A stretch of 64,000 bases of DNA, taken from Ovis canadensis. Lineage: Eukaryota > Chordata > Mammalia > Artiodactyla > Bovidae. The stretch covers positions 255,549,501 through 255,613,500 of the forward strand of contig NC_091246.1 in assembly GCF_042477335.2 (NCBI RefSeq), written 5' to 3'. Positions 23,274 to 35,190 of the stretch are shown piece by piece. The position numbers were made by a program, and so were the translations under genes. The notes beneath the pieces are model-generated. The model saw only the letters and a program-made list of their open reading frames with translations. It did not search any database and was not told the origin of the DNA. Each line of letters opens with the position of its first letter. Within the stretch, counting starts at the first letter, position 1.

Positions 23274-24381
23274 CACCGAGGCTCCGTCAGCCTCCAGGAT
23301 CACCCGCACCTCCGTGATGAGCCCTCGGTCTCTGTGTGGGTGGAGCCCCCCCTCCACGGGTGTGACTGGGGCTGAACTGCCTTCCGCCAGGAACCAGCCC
23401 CAAGATGACTTGTCCATCCTTGTGAGTGGGGATGGGTGAGAGTGCGTGAGTGGCCCAGAGGGTCTGATCCCAGGGCTGGGAGCGGCCCGGGAGGAGGGCC
23501 AGCAGAGCAGCTCGCCCGGTGCGGGGGCCGGGCCGGGGGCTGTGTCCACGCAGTGGCCGCACCTGCCGCAGACGCCGCTGGTGACAAACCGCTCCTGCGT
23601 CTGTAGGAGCCACAGTCCCTCTGCCAGCGCTCTCAGAACCAGCGTTTACAATAAACACCCGTGCTGAAGAGCAGCGCCCAAGGGCTGCCTGTGACCCAGG
23701 AAACGCTCCCCTAACCTCCAGCAAACTTTCTGACGGGCTCTGAGGGAGGTGGAAAACCTGCTTTGGTTGAGAAGACACGGGCAGATTTGAGCATCGGCTT
23801 CAAGGCTACATTGTTGGTGTGAAATGCAAAACTGCATTATTTCAAAATTAAAAGCCTATATTCAGAATCACATTAGATGGCTAATTGTATTATGCAGGCG
23901 GGCACTGGTGAAAGAATAAAAGCTAGGTTATAAATGGTTCTCACATCGATCTGTGTTTCCCTGAAGTTTGCATTAGAGTCTAAGCTGAGCCCTCTCGCTC
24001 CCCCTGCAGTTTTCAGTCAGGCGCCGCGGGCAGCTGCCGGTTCTGCACCTTGTACGCTTTAGGGGAAATGGTAACGCTCGTAGATGGCAAGTGAGGACAT
24101 GTTGCACAGGTCAGCTGGCGCCACAGGGATGCGGTGAGAAGAGGGAGACGGTTGGTCAAGGAGAGCGGGCCCGCCCCTGGGCTCCCGCTTTGCCCAGACC
24201 CTTGGGGGGCGTCGGTTCACTCTTGATCCAGTCACGGGGCAAGAAGAGCGGCGTGGGAAGCTCTGGCTGAAACCTTCCCTGTGCTCCTTCCCATTACCTC
24301 ATGGCATGGAGTTCTCCCAAAGATCTTAAAACCGGTGGGTATGATTTTCACCAGTTTTCACAAGTCTCACCAGGGATGTCA
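23274..24381. other. Sequence without recognised gene
   Basis: GC-rich to about 23,660, then average. Open frames of up to 163 codons overlap on opposite strands and carry no domain. Confidence 0.4.
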
Positions 24382-24693
24382 CTCCCCTCCCCCTCCCCCC
24401 TCCCCCTCCCCCCCTCCCCCTCCCCCTCCCCCTCCCCCTCCCCCCTCCCCCTCCCCCTCCCCCTCCTCCCCTCCCCCTCCCCCTCCTCCCCTCCCCCTCC
24501 TCTCCCTCCCCCTCCTCTCCCTCCCCCTCCTCCCCTCCCCCTCCTCTCCCTCCCCCTCCTCTCCCTCCCCCTCCTCCCCTCCCCCTCCTCCCCTCCCCCC
24601 CTCCCCTCCCCCTCCCCCCTCCCCCTCCTCCCCTCCCCCTCCCCCTCCCCCTCCTCCCCTCCCCCTCCCCCTCCCCCTCCTCCCCTCCCCCTC
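24382..24693. repeat. C-rich (CCCCTC-like) array
   Basis: About 310 bp of C and T only, built of ccccct and cctc units in varying order. The minus strand is a long G-rich tract with strong quadruplex potential. It gives proline/serine-rich and glycine/arginine-rich spurious frames. The right end abuts the inverted BovB copy at 24,694 with no transition, so it marks a rearrangement boundary. Confidence 0.95.
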
Positions 24694-25892
24694 GCAGTGG
24701 CCACAGGACTGGAAAAAGTCCGTTTTCAATCCCAAAGAAAGGCAATGCCAAAGAATGCTCAAACTACCACACAATTGCACTTATCTCACACACTAGCAAA
24801 GTAATGATGCTCAACATTCTCCAAGCAAGGCTTCAACAGTACTTAAACTGAGAACTTCCATGTGTTCAAGATGGATTTAGAAAAGGCAGAGGAACCAGAG
24901 ATCAAACTGCCAACATCCGTTGGATTATAGAAAAAAGCAAGAGTTCCAGAAAAACATCTACTTCTGCTTTATTGACTTCAAGGCTGTATATTGCCACCTT
25001 GCTTTTTAACTTATATGTAAAGTACAAGTGAAATAAATGCTGGGCTGGATGAAGCACAAGCTGGAATCAAGATTGCCGGGAGAAATATCAATCACCTCAG
25101 ATATGCAGATGGCACCACCTTTATGGCAGAAAGTGAACAAGAACTAAAGAGCCTCTTGATGAAAGTGAAAGAGGAGAGTGAAACAGTTGGCTGAAAGCTC
25201 AACATTCAGGAAACAAAGATCATGCATCTGGTCCCATCACTTCATGGCAAATAGATGGAGAAATAGTGGAAATAGTGTCAGACTGTATTTTGGGGGGCTC
25301 CAAAATCACTATAGATGGTGACTGCGGCCATGAAATTAAAAGACGCTTACTCCTTGGAAGAAAAGTTATGACCAACCTAGACAGTATATTGAAAAGCAGA
25401 GACATTACTTTGCCAACGAAGGTCCATCTAGTCAAGGCTATGGTTTTTCCAGTGGTCATGTTTGGATGTGAGAGTTGGACTATAAAGAAAGCTGAGCACT
25501 GAAGAACTGATTGATGCTTTTGAAGTGCGGTGTTGGAGAAGATTCCTGAGAGTCCCTTGGACTGCAAGGAGATCCAACCAGTCCATCCTAAAGGAGATCA
25601 GTCCTGGGTATTCATTGGAAGGACTGATGTTGATGCTGAAACTCCAATACTTTGGCCACTGATGCGAAGAACTGACTCATTAGAAAAGACCCTGATGCTG
25701 GGAAAGATTGAAGGTAGGAGGAGAAGGGAATGACAGAGGATGAGATGATTGGATGGCATCACTGACTCTATGGACATGAGTTTGAGCAAGCTCCGGGAGT
25801 TGGTGATGGACAGGGAGGCCTGGTGTGCTGCAGTGCATGGGGTCACAAAGAGTCGGACACACTGAGCAACTGAAATGAACTGAACTGAACTA
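24694..25892 (+). repeat. BovB LINE copy inside arm A2
   Basis: Reading from the left this shows RT-core relics, the YADGTTF-like stretch near 25,100, the DGDCGHEIKR block near 25,315 and the 3' end at gagcaactgaaatgaactga. It is the mirror copy of 17,037-18,233. The element's endonuclease part, present at the source, was not copied. Confidence 0.9.
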
Positions 25893-25904
25893 CTCCTGCC
25901 AAGT

Positions 25905-26155
25905 GAGAAGCCTGAAGCAGGAAACCTGTGGCAGGGCAATGAAACTGTCATCACAGTTAATTAGAGCCTGGTTTTGCTTCAGTCCATCTCTAGGCTCAGC
26001 ACTAAGTTTTGCTCTAGGGATCTGTGTGATATCTAGAATTTTTCACATTCTTTTACTTCCAACCATTAATCAATATCCAAGAAGGGGAAGAAGTCAGATT
26101 CTTAAATCCAGGATTCAGATACTTGACATTGCCATGAATTGCAGGGTAATGTCCA
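25905..26155 (+). repeat. Unclassified dispersed repeat, copied
   Basis: Perfect inverted copy of 16,772-17,022 and a diverged relative of 41,962-42,215. It carries no recognisable ORF. Confidence 0.6.
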
Positions 26156-26385
26156 CCCAGTGAAAATCTGCCTGACTATGCAGAAAAGCTACAATTCTCC
26201 TGTCTCTTCTCTGGCTTAATGTCTGCAGGAAAGGGCAAGTGACTTGCCCCCTGAGTCCCTTTCTGTTATGCCCACCTTAGGTCCTGTCCCTATTTACCCC
26301 AATACCCCGAGGAAAAAGGTCTACAGAGAGATGAGGCCAGGGAAGCTAGCCCGCTGTCCCTGACCCCCCTGGGATGACCTTGGCA

Positions 26386-26959
26386 CTCAGTCATGTGCGA
26401 CTCATTGCAACATCATGGACGCAGCACCCAGGCTTCCCTGTCCCTCACCAACTCCCAGAGCTTACTCACACTCATGTCCATCAGGTCGATGATGCCATCC
26501 AATCATCTCATCCTCTGTCATTCCCTTCTCCTCCTGCCTTCACTCTTTCCCAGCATCAGGGTCTTTTCTAATGAGTCAGTTCTTCGCATCAGGTGGCCAA
26601 ATTATTGGAGTTTCAGCATCAACATCAGTCCTTCCAATGACTATTCAGGACTGATTTCCTTTAGGATGGACTGGTTGGGTCTCCTTGCAGTCCAAGGGAC
26701 TCTCAAGAGTCTTCGAAAGCATCAGTTCTTCAGCACTCAGCCTTTATAGTCCAACTCTCACATCCATACATGACCACTGGAAAAACCATAGCTTTGACTA
26801 CATGGACCTCTGTTGGCAAAGTAATGTTTTTGCTTTTTAATATGCTCTCTAGGTTGGTCATAGCTTTTCTTCCAAGGAGCAAGCATCTTTTAATTTCGTG
26901 GCTGCAGTCACCATCTGCAGTCATTTTGGAGCCAAGAAAATAGTCTCTCACTGTTTCCG
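26386..26959 (-). repeat. BovB LINE 3' fragment copied
   Basis: Mirror of the plus-strand BovB at 15,968-16,541, including the same frame-breaking changes. Confidence 0.9.
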
Positions 26960-27092
26960 TTGTTGTCTGCAAATCACATCTGTCTGCTGGCCCCTCCCAC
27001 CATCTGGCCAGGAGATCAGGTGCAGGGACCTGCTCAGCACGTCTGCCCTGAGTATCACAAAAGACCAGGGAATGCAGAAGATGGAAAGGGAA

Positions 27093-27479
27093 GCCGCCAT
27101 CCACATGGTCTCACCTGGTGAACAAAGCCGTTCAGTCCCCGGGGCAGTGGGATGGCTCCAGGGCAGCTGAGGTTCAGACGTGTCAAGGAGGGATGAGAGG
27201 GCTTTCCAAGTTCTAGAGTACAAAGTCCTTTCTGAGCTGGAAGCGTGAATGGATCTACAGAAAGGAAAGATTGGCCCAAGGGAACCGGAGCATAGGGTTT
27301 CTGAGGGAGACTCGAAGAGACGTGGGAGGAGGGAAAAGTGCCATGAGGATTTGGATTCTGATGCCCACTCGCTTGTACCTCGCTTGGGAGGTGCAGGTGT
27401 TTGTACTGACTGCGCGAGTCAGAGCAGAGCTTTTTCTGATTGTTCAACCTTCCTAACAGTGAGGCACGCAGAGTAGGAG
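27093..27479. repeat. Inverted repeat arm B2 (copied segment)
   Basis: Reverse complement of 22,887-23,273. The four bases at 27,093-27,096 (gccg) belong to both arm A2 and arm B2. Its right end gagtaggag merges into a G-rich run. Confidence 0.93.
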
Positions 27480-27516
27480 GGGGAGGGGGAGGAGGGGGAG
27501 GGGGAGGGGGAGGAGG
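27479..27516. repeat. Short G-rich (GGGGGA-like) array
   Basis: About 37 bp of ggggga and gga units. It is the strand-inverted counterpart of the C-rich array at 24,382-24,693, so the copied block has a C-rich left end and a G-rich right end. From 27,517 normal sequence resumes (tgttcttcctgtcttcc). Confidence 0.92.
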
Positions 27517-30391
27517 TGTTCTTCCTGTCTTCCTTTTCTGGCTCGTCCCCCAGGACTGTCTGCCCCAGTTACTGCTGCTGTCTTGCCAGTTAGAGGTCAA
27601 TTTACTGCCTCCACTGTTCTGAATCTCCCCTCAGTGATGGTATGACTGATAGGAGGTTGGTTAACGGGTTCTCACGTAAGCATAGGCAGTGTGCTAGGCT
27701 AAGCCATAGCCTGCCAAAAAACCAACTGCAAGGGTTAAATATTTGCATGCACTGTTTCCTTTATTTCTGGCAGAAATGTGTAACTTTTACTCCTGTTCAA
27801 CTGGCCACTGGGAAATGGAGTCGGTGCTATTTGGTCTCAAGACGGCAGACTGAAGAGGGCTAGTGTGGGCAGACAGGCGGAATGAGGTGGTTTCGCCAGA
27901 ATTACACAAATGCTTTCAAAGGTCTCTGGTTTAACCTCTCAGAGGGGAAGCAACTGGCCCAACTTGCCAGTTACTCCATGTATCTTGTAAAGTCCGACTT
28001 TTGCATTCATTTTGTCTAATATCCCATAAAAGGGAAGCTCATTGAATCTCCAAATAGTTGATAATGGAATTTTAGGAGGCATGTATAAAAGATTTTCTAC
28101 TTTTATACTTATTTTCAAAAACAATGTATAATTCAAAGAATTAAATTTGCAAGTCCTTACTTTATGATATAGTCAAGAGTAAACCTTGCCCTGTGGAAAG
28201 GAATCTAGCATTTCCTCTCCACACATCTTGCAGAATAGCTTCTCAAGGGCTCAGAATTTTGCAAAATATTTGGAATAAGCCAACCATTGAGAAAATATAT
28301 AAACTTTGAAAGTATTAGAGTTGATGTTGCTTTCAAAATGATTTTCATTTTATAAAGAAGCCACTGATAGTAGACTAACTGCAAACATCTTGTACAGGCA
28401 TAGACACACTTGTCTTTTCTCAATATCAGAAATTTTACTGTCTAGTGACTATGATGCAGAGTTCTATGAAGAGAAGGAAACTGTATTAGTTATACTTTTA
28501 ATCTTCATAATACAAGTTTTAAACTGTTGGAAGTTCTTCATAAATATTTGTTAAAAATCGAGGATTTGATAAAGGAATGAATCAGGTGATCTAGATGACC
28601 TCTCCTTCAGACGCATTTATCTCACTGATTATGGCGTCACATTTCCCTTTAAGGATCAGAAAGATCATACACTCTCTTCCTCGATTTTCTGAGTTTGTGG
28701 GTGTGTAAGTGCATGTCAACGGGTGCACAGGGTTGTGTGCCGCAATGCAGGCACACATGCACAGAAATGGTGCAGCCTGCAGCGTCTGCTTTCTGGCTGC
28801 CGGGAACACCCTGCCTCGACCGAGTCAACTTCAACTGATCTCAGAGGTATAATGCCTGTTTTGACAAAGTAAAAGCAATTGCGCTGAAGAGGGGCCAGAA
28901 CTCATTAAAAGCTCCCTCCCTCTCCCTAACTCGCCTTCTTGCAGGTTTAACTTCCAAAGTAGTGTGCTCTCACTGTTGCTTTCCCCCGTGACTGTCTCTG
29001 TTAGGATTGGTGGGCGAGGGATGAAGGGAACCTCTGGAGGGCCGATACACATGGATCTGGGAGGTGTGGGGAGGGTGTTGTGTGTGTGTGAATGAGTGTA
29101 CACCCCTGGTGTCTGAATGCATTGTGAAAATGGAACTCTTAATCTCTGCAATCATCTTTCACCATCACACTCCTGGATATTTGTTTTGGTGGAAAAAATA
29201 AAGCAAATCCTGGCTACAAAATCTAAGGGAAGGGATGAGCCTGTCTGTGCCTGATCTGCCTTCTTGGCATGTTTCTGTCTGGGTACACAGTGCTTCATGC
29301 CTAGACTCCTGTTAAAGATTAATCCTTTTTTCACTTATGAGGATATATCAAGTAAGTTTAAAAATAACGGAATGCATTGAAGCACCAGACTTTAATCACA
29401 GAGCATAAGTTTATTCTCCTGCCTATTGGTCCTTGAAATGTGCACACATTTGAACACTAACAGTTAACACACATTATTTGTGTTTTACCTTTTTAGCTGC
29501 AATTCAAAATTAATTCCTGATTGACTCTAGTCTTTGTAGTTGAGTTTCCAGGTTCATAAAAATAGAAAGTCACTAACCGACCAATTGTTGACCATATTGG
29601 AAAAAAATGGCCTATCTTACTCAGCACAATGTTTCATGGTTTTGAAAGACACACACTCGCTCAGTAGTGCTTGCATATGTCCAGTACTGATCCACTGGAG
29701 TGGGGTTGCTTTACCTTTGGTTACTTGTTAGCAAATTTTCATCCATCATTTCTCAAAATATTTGTAATAATAGACAGTATGCAAAGGTCTGAACCTTGTC
29801 TCAGTTGCACACCAACTCATTATTCGTAGACTATTTTTTTTCAGTGTTCATTTTCTGATATGAACACCAGGGGAAAGATTTCCACGTTGACTTATGATTG
29901 ACATCGCCTCAGTGAGGACTTTCTTGACACTCGGGAACAAGGAATAGCTGAGGGGTAGCCTCCCTTCATTACTGAGGCTATTTCATTCACTGTGTATGCT
30001 CTCCTGTCCTGCAGGCGCTCTCTTCCTGAGGACTGGAATTCGCACGTTCATGGGGTTTCCATCTGGCGTGCCCATGGGGACCCTTCTCCTGGAAGAGCTC
30101 CTGCTGCTCTCCTCACTGTGTCAGGGACGCAGCCATTCTGAGTTCTCCGTGTGTGTTGAGCTTGAGCTCCAACTGAAGGGTCTTCCACCAAGATTACGGG
30201 AGATGGCTTCTCACTACATGATTCTCTTTGGTTTAAAGAGGAAACTTTCTGTCTGAAGGTTCTATCTCATTGATTTCAGACACAGCATTTTTATTTTTTG
30301 TGAATTCTCTGTTATTTATAAAGATGTGCACATGGAGGGAATTTCTCACAAGATGTCAGGAAGGCAACTTCCTCAAGAGAATATGCAGTTA
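27517..30391. other. Sequence without recognised gene
   Basis: Largely AT-rich, single-copy-looking DNA. A short TG run lies at about 29,076-29,090. No gene or confident repeat was recognised. Confidence 0.45.
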
Positions 30392-30604
30392 GCATCGTTT
30401 ATTTGCCAAGTCATGTCTGACTCTTTTGGGACCCCATGAATTGTAGGCCACCAGGCTCCTCTGTCCATGGGATTTTCCAGGCAAGAATATGAATGGGTTG
30501 CCATTTCCTTCTCCAGGGGATCTTCCTGACCCAGGGGTAGGTAGAATCCACACTGCCTACATTGCTTTGTAGGTGGATTCTTCACCCCTGAGCCCCTGGG
30601 AATC
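30392..30604 (-). repeat. Bov-tA SINE
   Basis: Antisense copy with gccaagtcatgtctgactct and ccaccaggctcctctgtcca. The degenerate tRNA-like head lies near 30,540-30,600. Confidence 0.85.
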
Positions 30605-31204
30605 TGCACAGTTGGCATTCCTGATCATTTTCCCTAATGACATGGCTCCTCTCCATGCTGACTCTAGTGAGCCTGCAGCCCAGCTGGACTCAGGACTCTG
30701 GGAAACGCTTCTTCATCCTCCCCATCTCTCCTCCGGGTCCAGCTGTGAGAGCACCTCTGACTTGAATAGTCAATAGCTGCTTCATGGGACATGCACACGG
30801 ATTGGGAGTTCTGAGATGAGATGCATCTGTGGTTCTCAAGTTCACGTCAGGAGGAGGAGCAAGGCGAACCCTAAAGCAGCCCCGGGAAGGGTGTCCTGAG
30901 CCCTGGGAACCCAGCCCGGCCTTCCTGACAGCGGGAGACCTGCCCTTGGGCTCGGATGGCCAGCAACTGTCTGCTGATGTGCAGGCTCCAAACCAGAAAC
31001 AGACTGCAGAGTCTTTGTTTACTAAGGAGAGTGAATCAGTTTTCCCAGAGTGGGTTGAACATTATTTTTTAAAAAGACCAATAACATAAGCTCCATCAGA
31101 ACCCATGACGTCTATCTTAAAGGGACAATATCTGCTTCGATTATGACTGTTGTGCCAAACTCGGCCATGGTTTCAAGAGCACGGGAGTGGTAGTGAGCAT
31201 TTAA

Positions 31205-31345
31205 CACACGATTCACCCATTTAATGCATACATGCAGTGAGTGTCCCGCACTGCTCTGGGGGCTAGATATGGACCAGGAAGGAAGATGTGACCGTGGCCA
31301 GTAACTGCCGTCCTCATGGGACCCTTCAGAAAATGAAATAAGTAA
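31205..31345 (-). repeat. L2 LINE 3' end
   Basis: The order of cacccatttaatgcataca, actgctctgggggctagata and ccgtcctcatgggaccct matches the antisense L2 3' tail (body of feeding-bottle phrases such as tgcc-aggcactg-ttctagg, and ctcatggagc). Diverged. Confidence 0.5.
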
Positions 31346-33393
31346 CGGAGCCCGAGCCTTGCAGGCAGACGCAGACGCTGTGGCAGTGTGTCTGCATCAG
31401 GGTGTGGCGGCAAGCAGCAGGGGCCGGGAGTCGCCTCTGGGTAACCTTGTATCAAACAGGTGACTGTTTGCAGACTCACCCCTGGATGTGAGAGAGTTGC
31501 CATTATCCCAGCAGCGCGCTTGGCAGGGCTCAGTCTTCCTGAGTGAGAGTCACCCCTGAGAGTCAGTGACTTTAAAAACATGTGACTATTCAGGTTCAGT
31601 CTGCACCGTTCCCACAGTGCTCAAGGGTGATGTGCAAGATGACGGAACTCAGGGGAGACAGTTGTGCCTATCACAAGCTCAGACACCCAGGCGCCGCTGC
31701 ATCCCTCCTGGGCTGACTCGGCACGTGCCCTGCAGGTACATCACAGACACACACACTCCTGACACAGGGCTACTCGTCGCAGAGAATACCAGGTGGGGAG
31801 TGCTGCGAAAGAACCCGGAGCTCCCACATGCACACACGAGAAAGGCAATTCTCAGTTTCTGCACGGCAATTATAAAATGTGTACGTGGGAGTTCACCCAG
31901 TGTGCCAGTTTTGCTTAAAACACCAGACTAGCCACTCACAAGTAACATTTATGGCCTGCCCACCTCAGCTGGGGCCAGAGCCGTATCTGCCCCGTGCGCC
32001 TCCCACTTTCACGCATGACATCCCCGCTCACCATCTTAAAGCAGTAGCTGGCTCTGAATGATGGGGAGAAGGCTGAGGGGGCTCGTGTCTGGGGTTGGAG
32101 CGGTGGGGAGTGAAGCACCCTCGCCTGTGCCCCCACAAAGCCTTTAAATTTAATCCTCAAATGTAACCTGCAATATTTCAATACTTTGATGTGTACTGAG
32201 CATGTTTGGAGGGCAAGAAGATCTTGGTAAGTTTTTCACGTTTAGTAGGAAAAAAAGTTATTTATTCAGCAATCATTAGGCAGAGTTCTCTACAAATGCT
32301 AATTATATCGGCGCTCAGATCTTCTCTATATACTTAACTGATGTTTGGGGGTGGGGAATCTAGATGATCTAACAAGTTCATTATAATAATGCGTTTTTAT
32401 TTTTTCAATGTCTTTGTCTACCACACACATTTATTTTCCATACTAGAAGTTTCTTGAATTTATATAAACTCATTTATAGGATTCAGAGGCAATTATAGTT
32501 TATAAATGATGCTTGATAAAGTACAATGAATATATTAAAAAGATAGACTAGCTTAATAACTGGTTTATTGACCAATTTATTATAATCTATAAGGTGATTA
32601 ATATTTAATGTTTGGGCATTAAAAACGCTAATTGTCTTCAGAGTGTCATTATTTCCAAATGAGGATAATGCAAGCAATTATAAGAAATGCATGAAATTTC
32701 AGTTCCTCATCTTTTCAAGCAGTGTTCCTAACATGCCTTCTCCATGACTGCTAAGAAAGAACAGAACATTGGTCACTTGCCAACTTCAGTTTTCTATTCA
32801 AAATATAGCCTTTCCTTCACTCCAAAATATTGACCACCTTTACTTTGGTTGTGTTTTTCTGACTACTAATATCCCTGAAGATCATTTTAAGGGGCAACAG
32901 AGCTCCTTATGTTTAAGATTTTTAGAACATTAAATATAACACCAAAAAATTAAAGCTTACACTTTCTCTTGGTTCTTCTGTTCGCAGCCTCTGGAGGCAC
33001 TATTATCACACAATGTGCACACGTTTTTTCTTTCATCCATAAAGTAACATCAATTGATAATCTAAACACTGTCAGAAAAATAAATGAATAAATAAAGCAA
33101 TAACTAACAAACACAGAAAAATAAATGAGTAAATAAATAAACCACCATGGTGGAGAGAGGGTCAGCTGAGCGGTCAGCTCAAAGGTCAGAGAGGATTTCT
33201 GAGCTTCCTCCTCAGTGGATGAATCTCCTTTCTCCACAAAGGGGCATTTGGAACATCTTCTCGAGGGGATGAGATCAGTCACAAGCTTGCGGGATGTGCA
33301 GGAGAGAGTAATCCAGGCAGAAAAGACAGGCGTAGAGGGCAGAAAGAGCCTGGTGTGTTCCAGGGTCTGAGTGGAAGTTGGCGTCTGGATGCA
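31346..33393. other. Sequence without recognised gene
   Basis: Mixed composition to about 32,150, then AT-rich to 33,150, including a taaataaataaa-rich stretch near 33,080-33,140. No gene recognised. Confidence 0.45.
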
Positions 33394-33482
33394 GGGGGCG
33401 ATGGGGAGAGGGCGATGGGGAGGGGGCGATGGGGAGGGGGATCATTGGGGGGGGAAGGGGGGGGTCACGAGGGGGGGCGGGG
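33394..33482. repeat. G-rich low-complexity repeat
   Basis: Units like gggcgatggggag repeat about three times and then decay into G-runs (33,421-33,482). G-quadruplex potential on the plus strand. Confidence 0.85.
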
Positions 33483-34616
33483 AAGCAGAGCTGGGTGGGA
33501 GCCCTACCAGTGCTATCAGTATCTGTGGATATTGTGTCCTCTCTTTTCCAGGATATTATTCTCGTGTGTCTGAATGAATATCTTCTATTGCTAAGTGAAA
33601 GAGATGGGAGCAAAATTAGGGAGAATAAGGAAAATACATCTGCGCATATGCAAGAGAGAGCACAACACACTAAGCCTGCAACCTGGAGGTTTGATGAAAG
33701 AGTGAACAGAAAATGAGAACAAAACTCCACCCTCCCCAGCAAGCTGACAAAGCAGCAGGTAAGACACCACAAATCGCCAATCCAGTACCTCAGTTCAGCT
33801 ACTGTTTAGCATTTTGTCTGGGCAGGTCCCCGTGTGAGACAGGAAGTGGGATCCAAGTAGGGTGGTCAGAGCCCTGCGCTCTGGTGGAAATCAGGAGGGG
33901 CACCGGGGGAGGAGCCCAGCAGAGGACGAGGGGAGAGAGAAGTCAGAGAAAACCACGGGCTTTAGCCCTGTTGTTGGAGTGGAGACTTCACGATACAGTC
34001 AAGTCTGGAGTGAGGATTCTTGGTGAGGACCAGGGAGTCTGTTGGAGATGGGGAGGGACAGAACAGAGATGAGCTTCTAAAGCTGAGATCAGCTGTACTT
34101 CTCTTAGCCTCTTGCTCCAGAGCTTAGTGATAATTATCTTTGTCTTCCTATTAAAATCACCCAAGGAAATGGAAAAAAGAAATGTCCCATCTCATAGCCA
34201 GGGCAAAGTGTGAAGCCATGGGGCCAGATGGCAGTGTATTTAAATTTTCACCTGAGTATGTTAAATTGCAGTCAGAGTTGAGAACAACAGACCTCACCTC
34301 TTCTTTGTAGGAAAGTCCAAATTGGTGGAAGCTTAAATATTACTTTTTGTGGAGTTTTTTTTTTTTTTAACTTTCAATAGAGTCTCAAAATACTTATTGT
34401 ATTCACCAATTAATTGATTGCCTTGGAGACTAAAAGACTCGGGTTGGGTGTTTTAGTGCCAATTGAATTAGACAAAAAAAATCCTCAAAAATATATGTAT
34501 TGTTCCTCTTGATGTATTAGTATGTTTATTTACCCAGGAAAAATATGGAAAAAGTGGGCAAATTTTAATCAGATGCTTTTTAGTTTATGGGTATAATCTG
34601 AGTGTTGTCTGGGCTT
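33483..34616. other. Sequence without recognised gene
   Basis: No gene recognised. A T run lies at about 34,356-34,368. Confidence 0.4.
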
Positions 34617-35190
34617 TCAGTTCAGTTCAGTCGCTCAGTCGTGTCTGACTTTTTGCAACCCCATGAATCGCAGCATGCCAGGCCTCCCTGTCCATCACCA
34701 TCTCCCGGAGTTCACTCAGACTCACGTCCATCGAGTCCATGATGCCATCCAGCCATCTCATCCTCTGTCGTCCCCTTCTCCTCCTGCCCCCAATCCCTCC
34801 CAGCATCAGAGTCTTTTCCAATGAGTCAACTCTTCGCATGAGGTGGCCAAAGTACTGGAGCTTCAGCTTCAGCATCATTCCTTCCAAAGAAATCCCAGGG
34901 TTGATCTCTTTCAGAATGGACTGGTTGGATCTCCTTGCAGTCCAAGGGACTCTCAAGAGTCTTCTCCAACACCACAGTTCAAAAGCATCAATTCTTCGGC
35001 GCTCAGCCTTCTTCACAGTCCAACTCTCACATCCATACATGACCGCAGGAAAAGCCATAGCCTTGACTAGACAGACCTTAGTCGGCAAAGTAATGTCTCT
35101 GCTTTTGAATATGCTATCTAGGTTGGTCATAACTTTCCTTCCAAGGAGTAAGCGTCTTTTAATTTCATGGCTGCAGTCACCATCTGCAGT
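34617..35190 (-). repeat. BovB LINE 3' fragment
   Basis: Minus-strand BovB with an open frame of 167 codons (34,627-35,130) that covers the RT C-terminal tail without a break: [40 protein letters not shown] and the [19 protein letters not shown] end. It is 5'-truncated within the [10 protein letters not shown] block at about 35,190. Confidence 0.92.

Larger units (their letters stand above)
24694..27096. repeat. Inverted repeat arm A2 (copied segment)
   Basis: Exact-length reverse complement of 15,831-18,233. It contains a plus-strand BovB truncated at its left end by the C-rich array (24,694-25,892), the unclassified repeat (25,905-26,155) and a minus-strand BovB tail (26,386-26,959). At its right end it passes directly into arm B2 through the shared bases at 27,093-27,096. 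Confidence 0.93.

Noticed and set aside
24382..24693. SVA-like hexamer start
   Set aside because: SVA elements are restricted to apes, and no Alu-like, VNTR or SINE-R part follows. The array is joined to an inverted genomic copy.
24382..24693. Interstitial telomere
   Set aside because: The units are CCCCTC/CCCCCT, not CCCTAA. Only the strand polarity resembles a telomere.
24281..24804. Proline/serine-rich and glycine/arginine-rich frames up to 171 codons
   Set aside because: They are readings of the CCCCTC array, which has no stop codon in several frames.
17360..25567. Identical 115-codon frames at 17,360-17,707 and 25,220-25,567, first seen as a possible gene pair
   Set aside because: They are antisense BovB frames duplicated by the inverted repeat, not a gene family.
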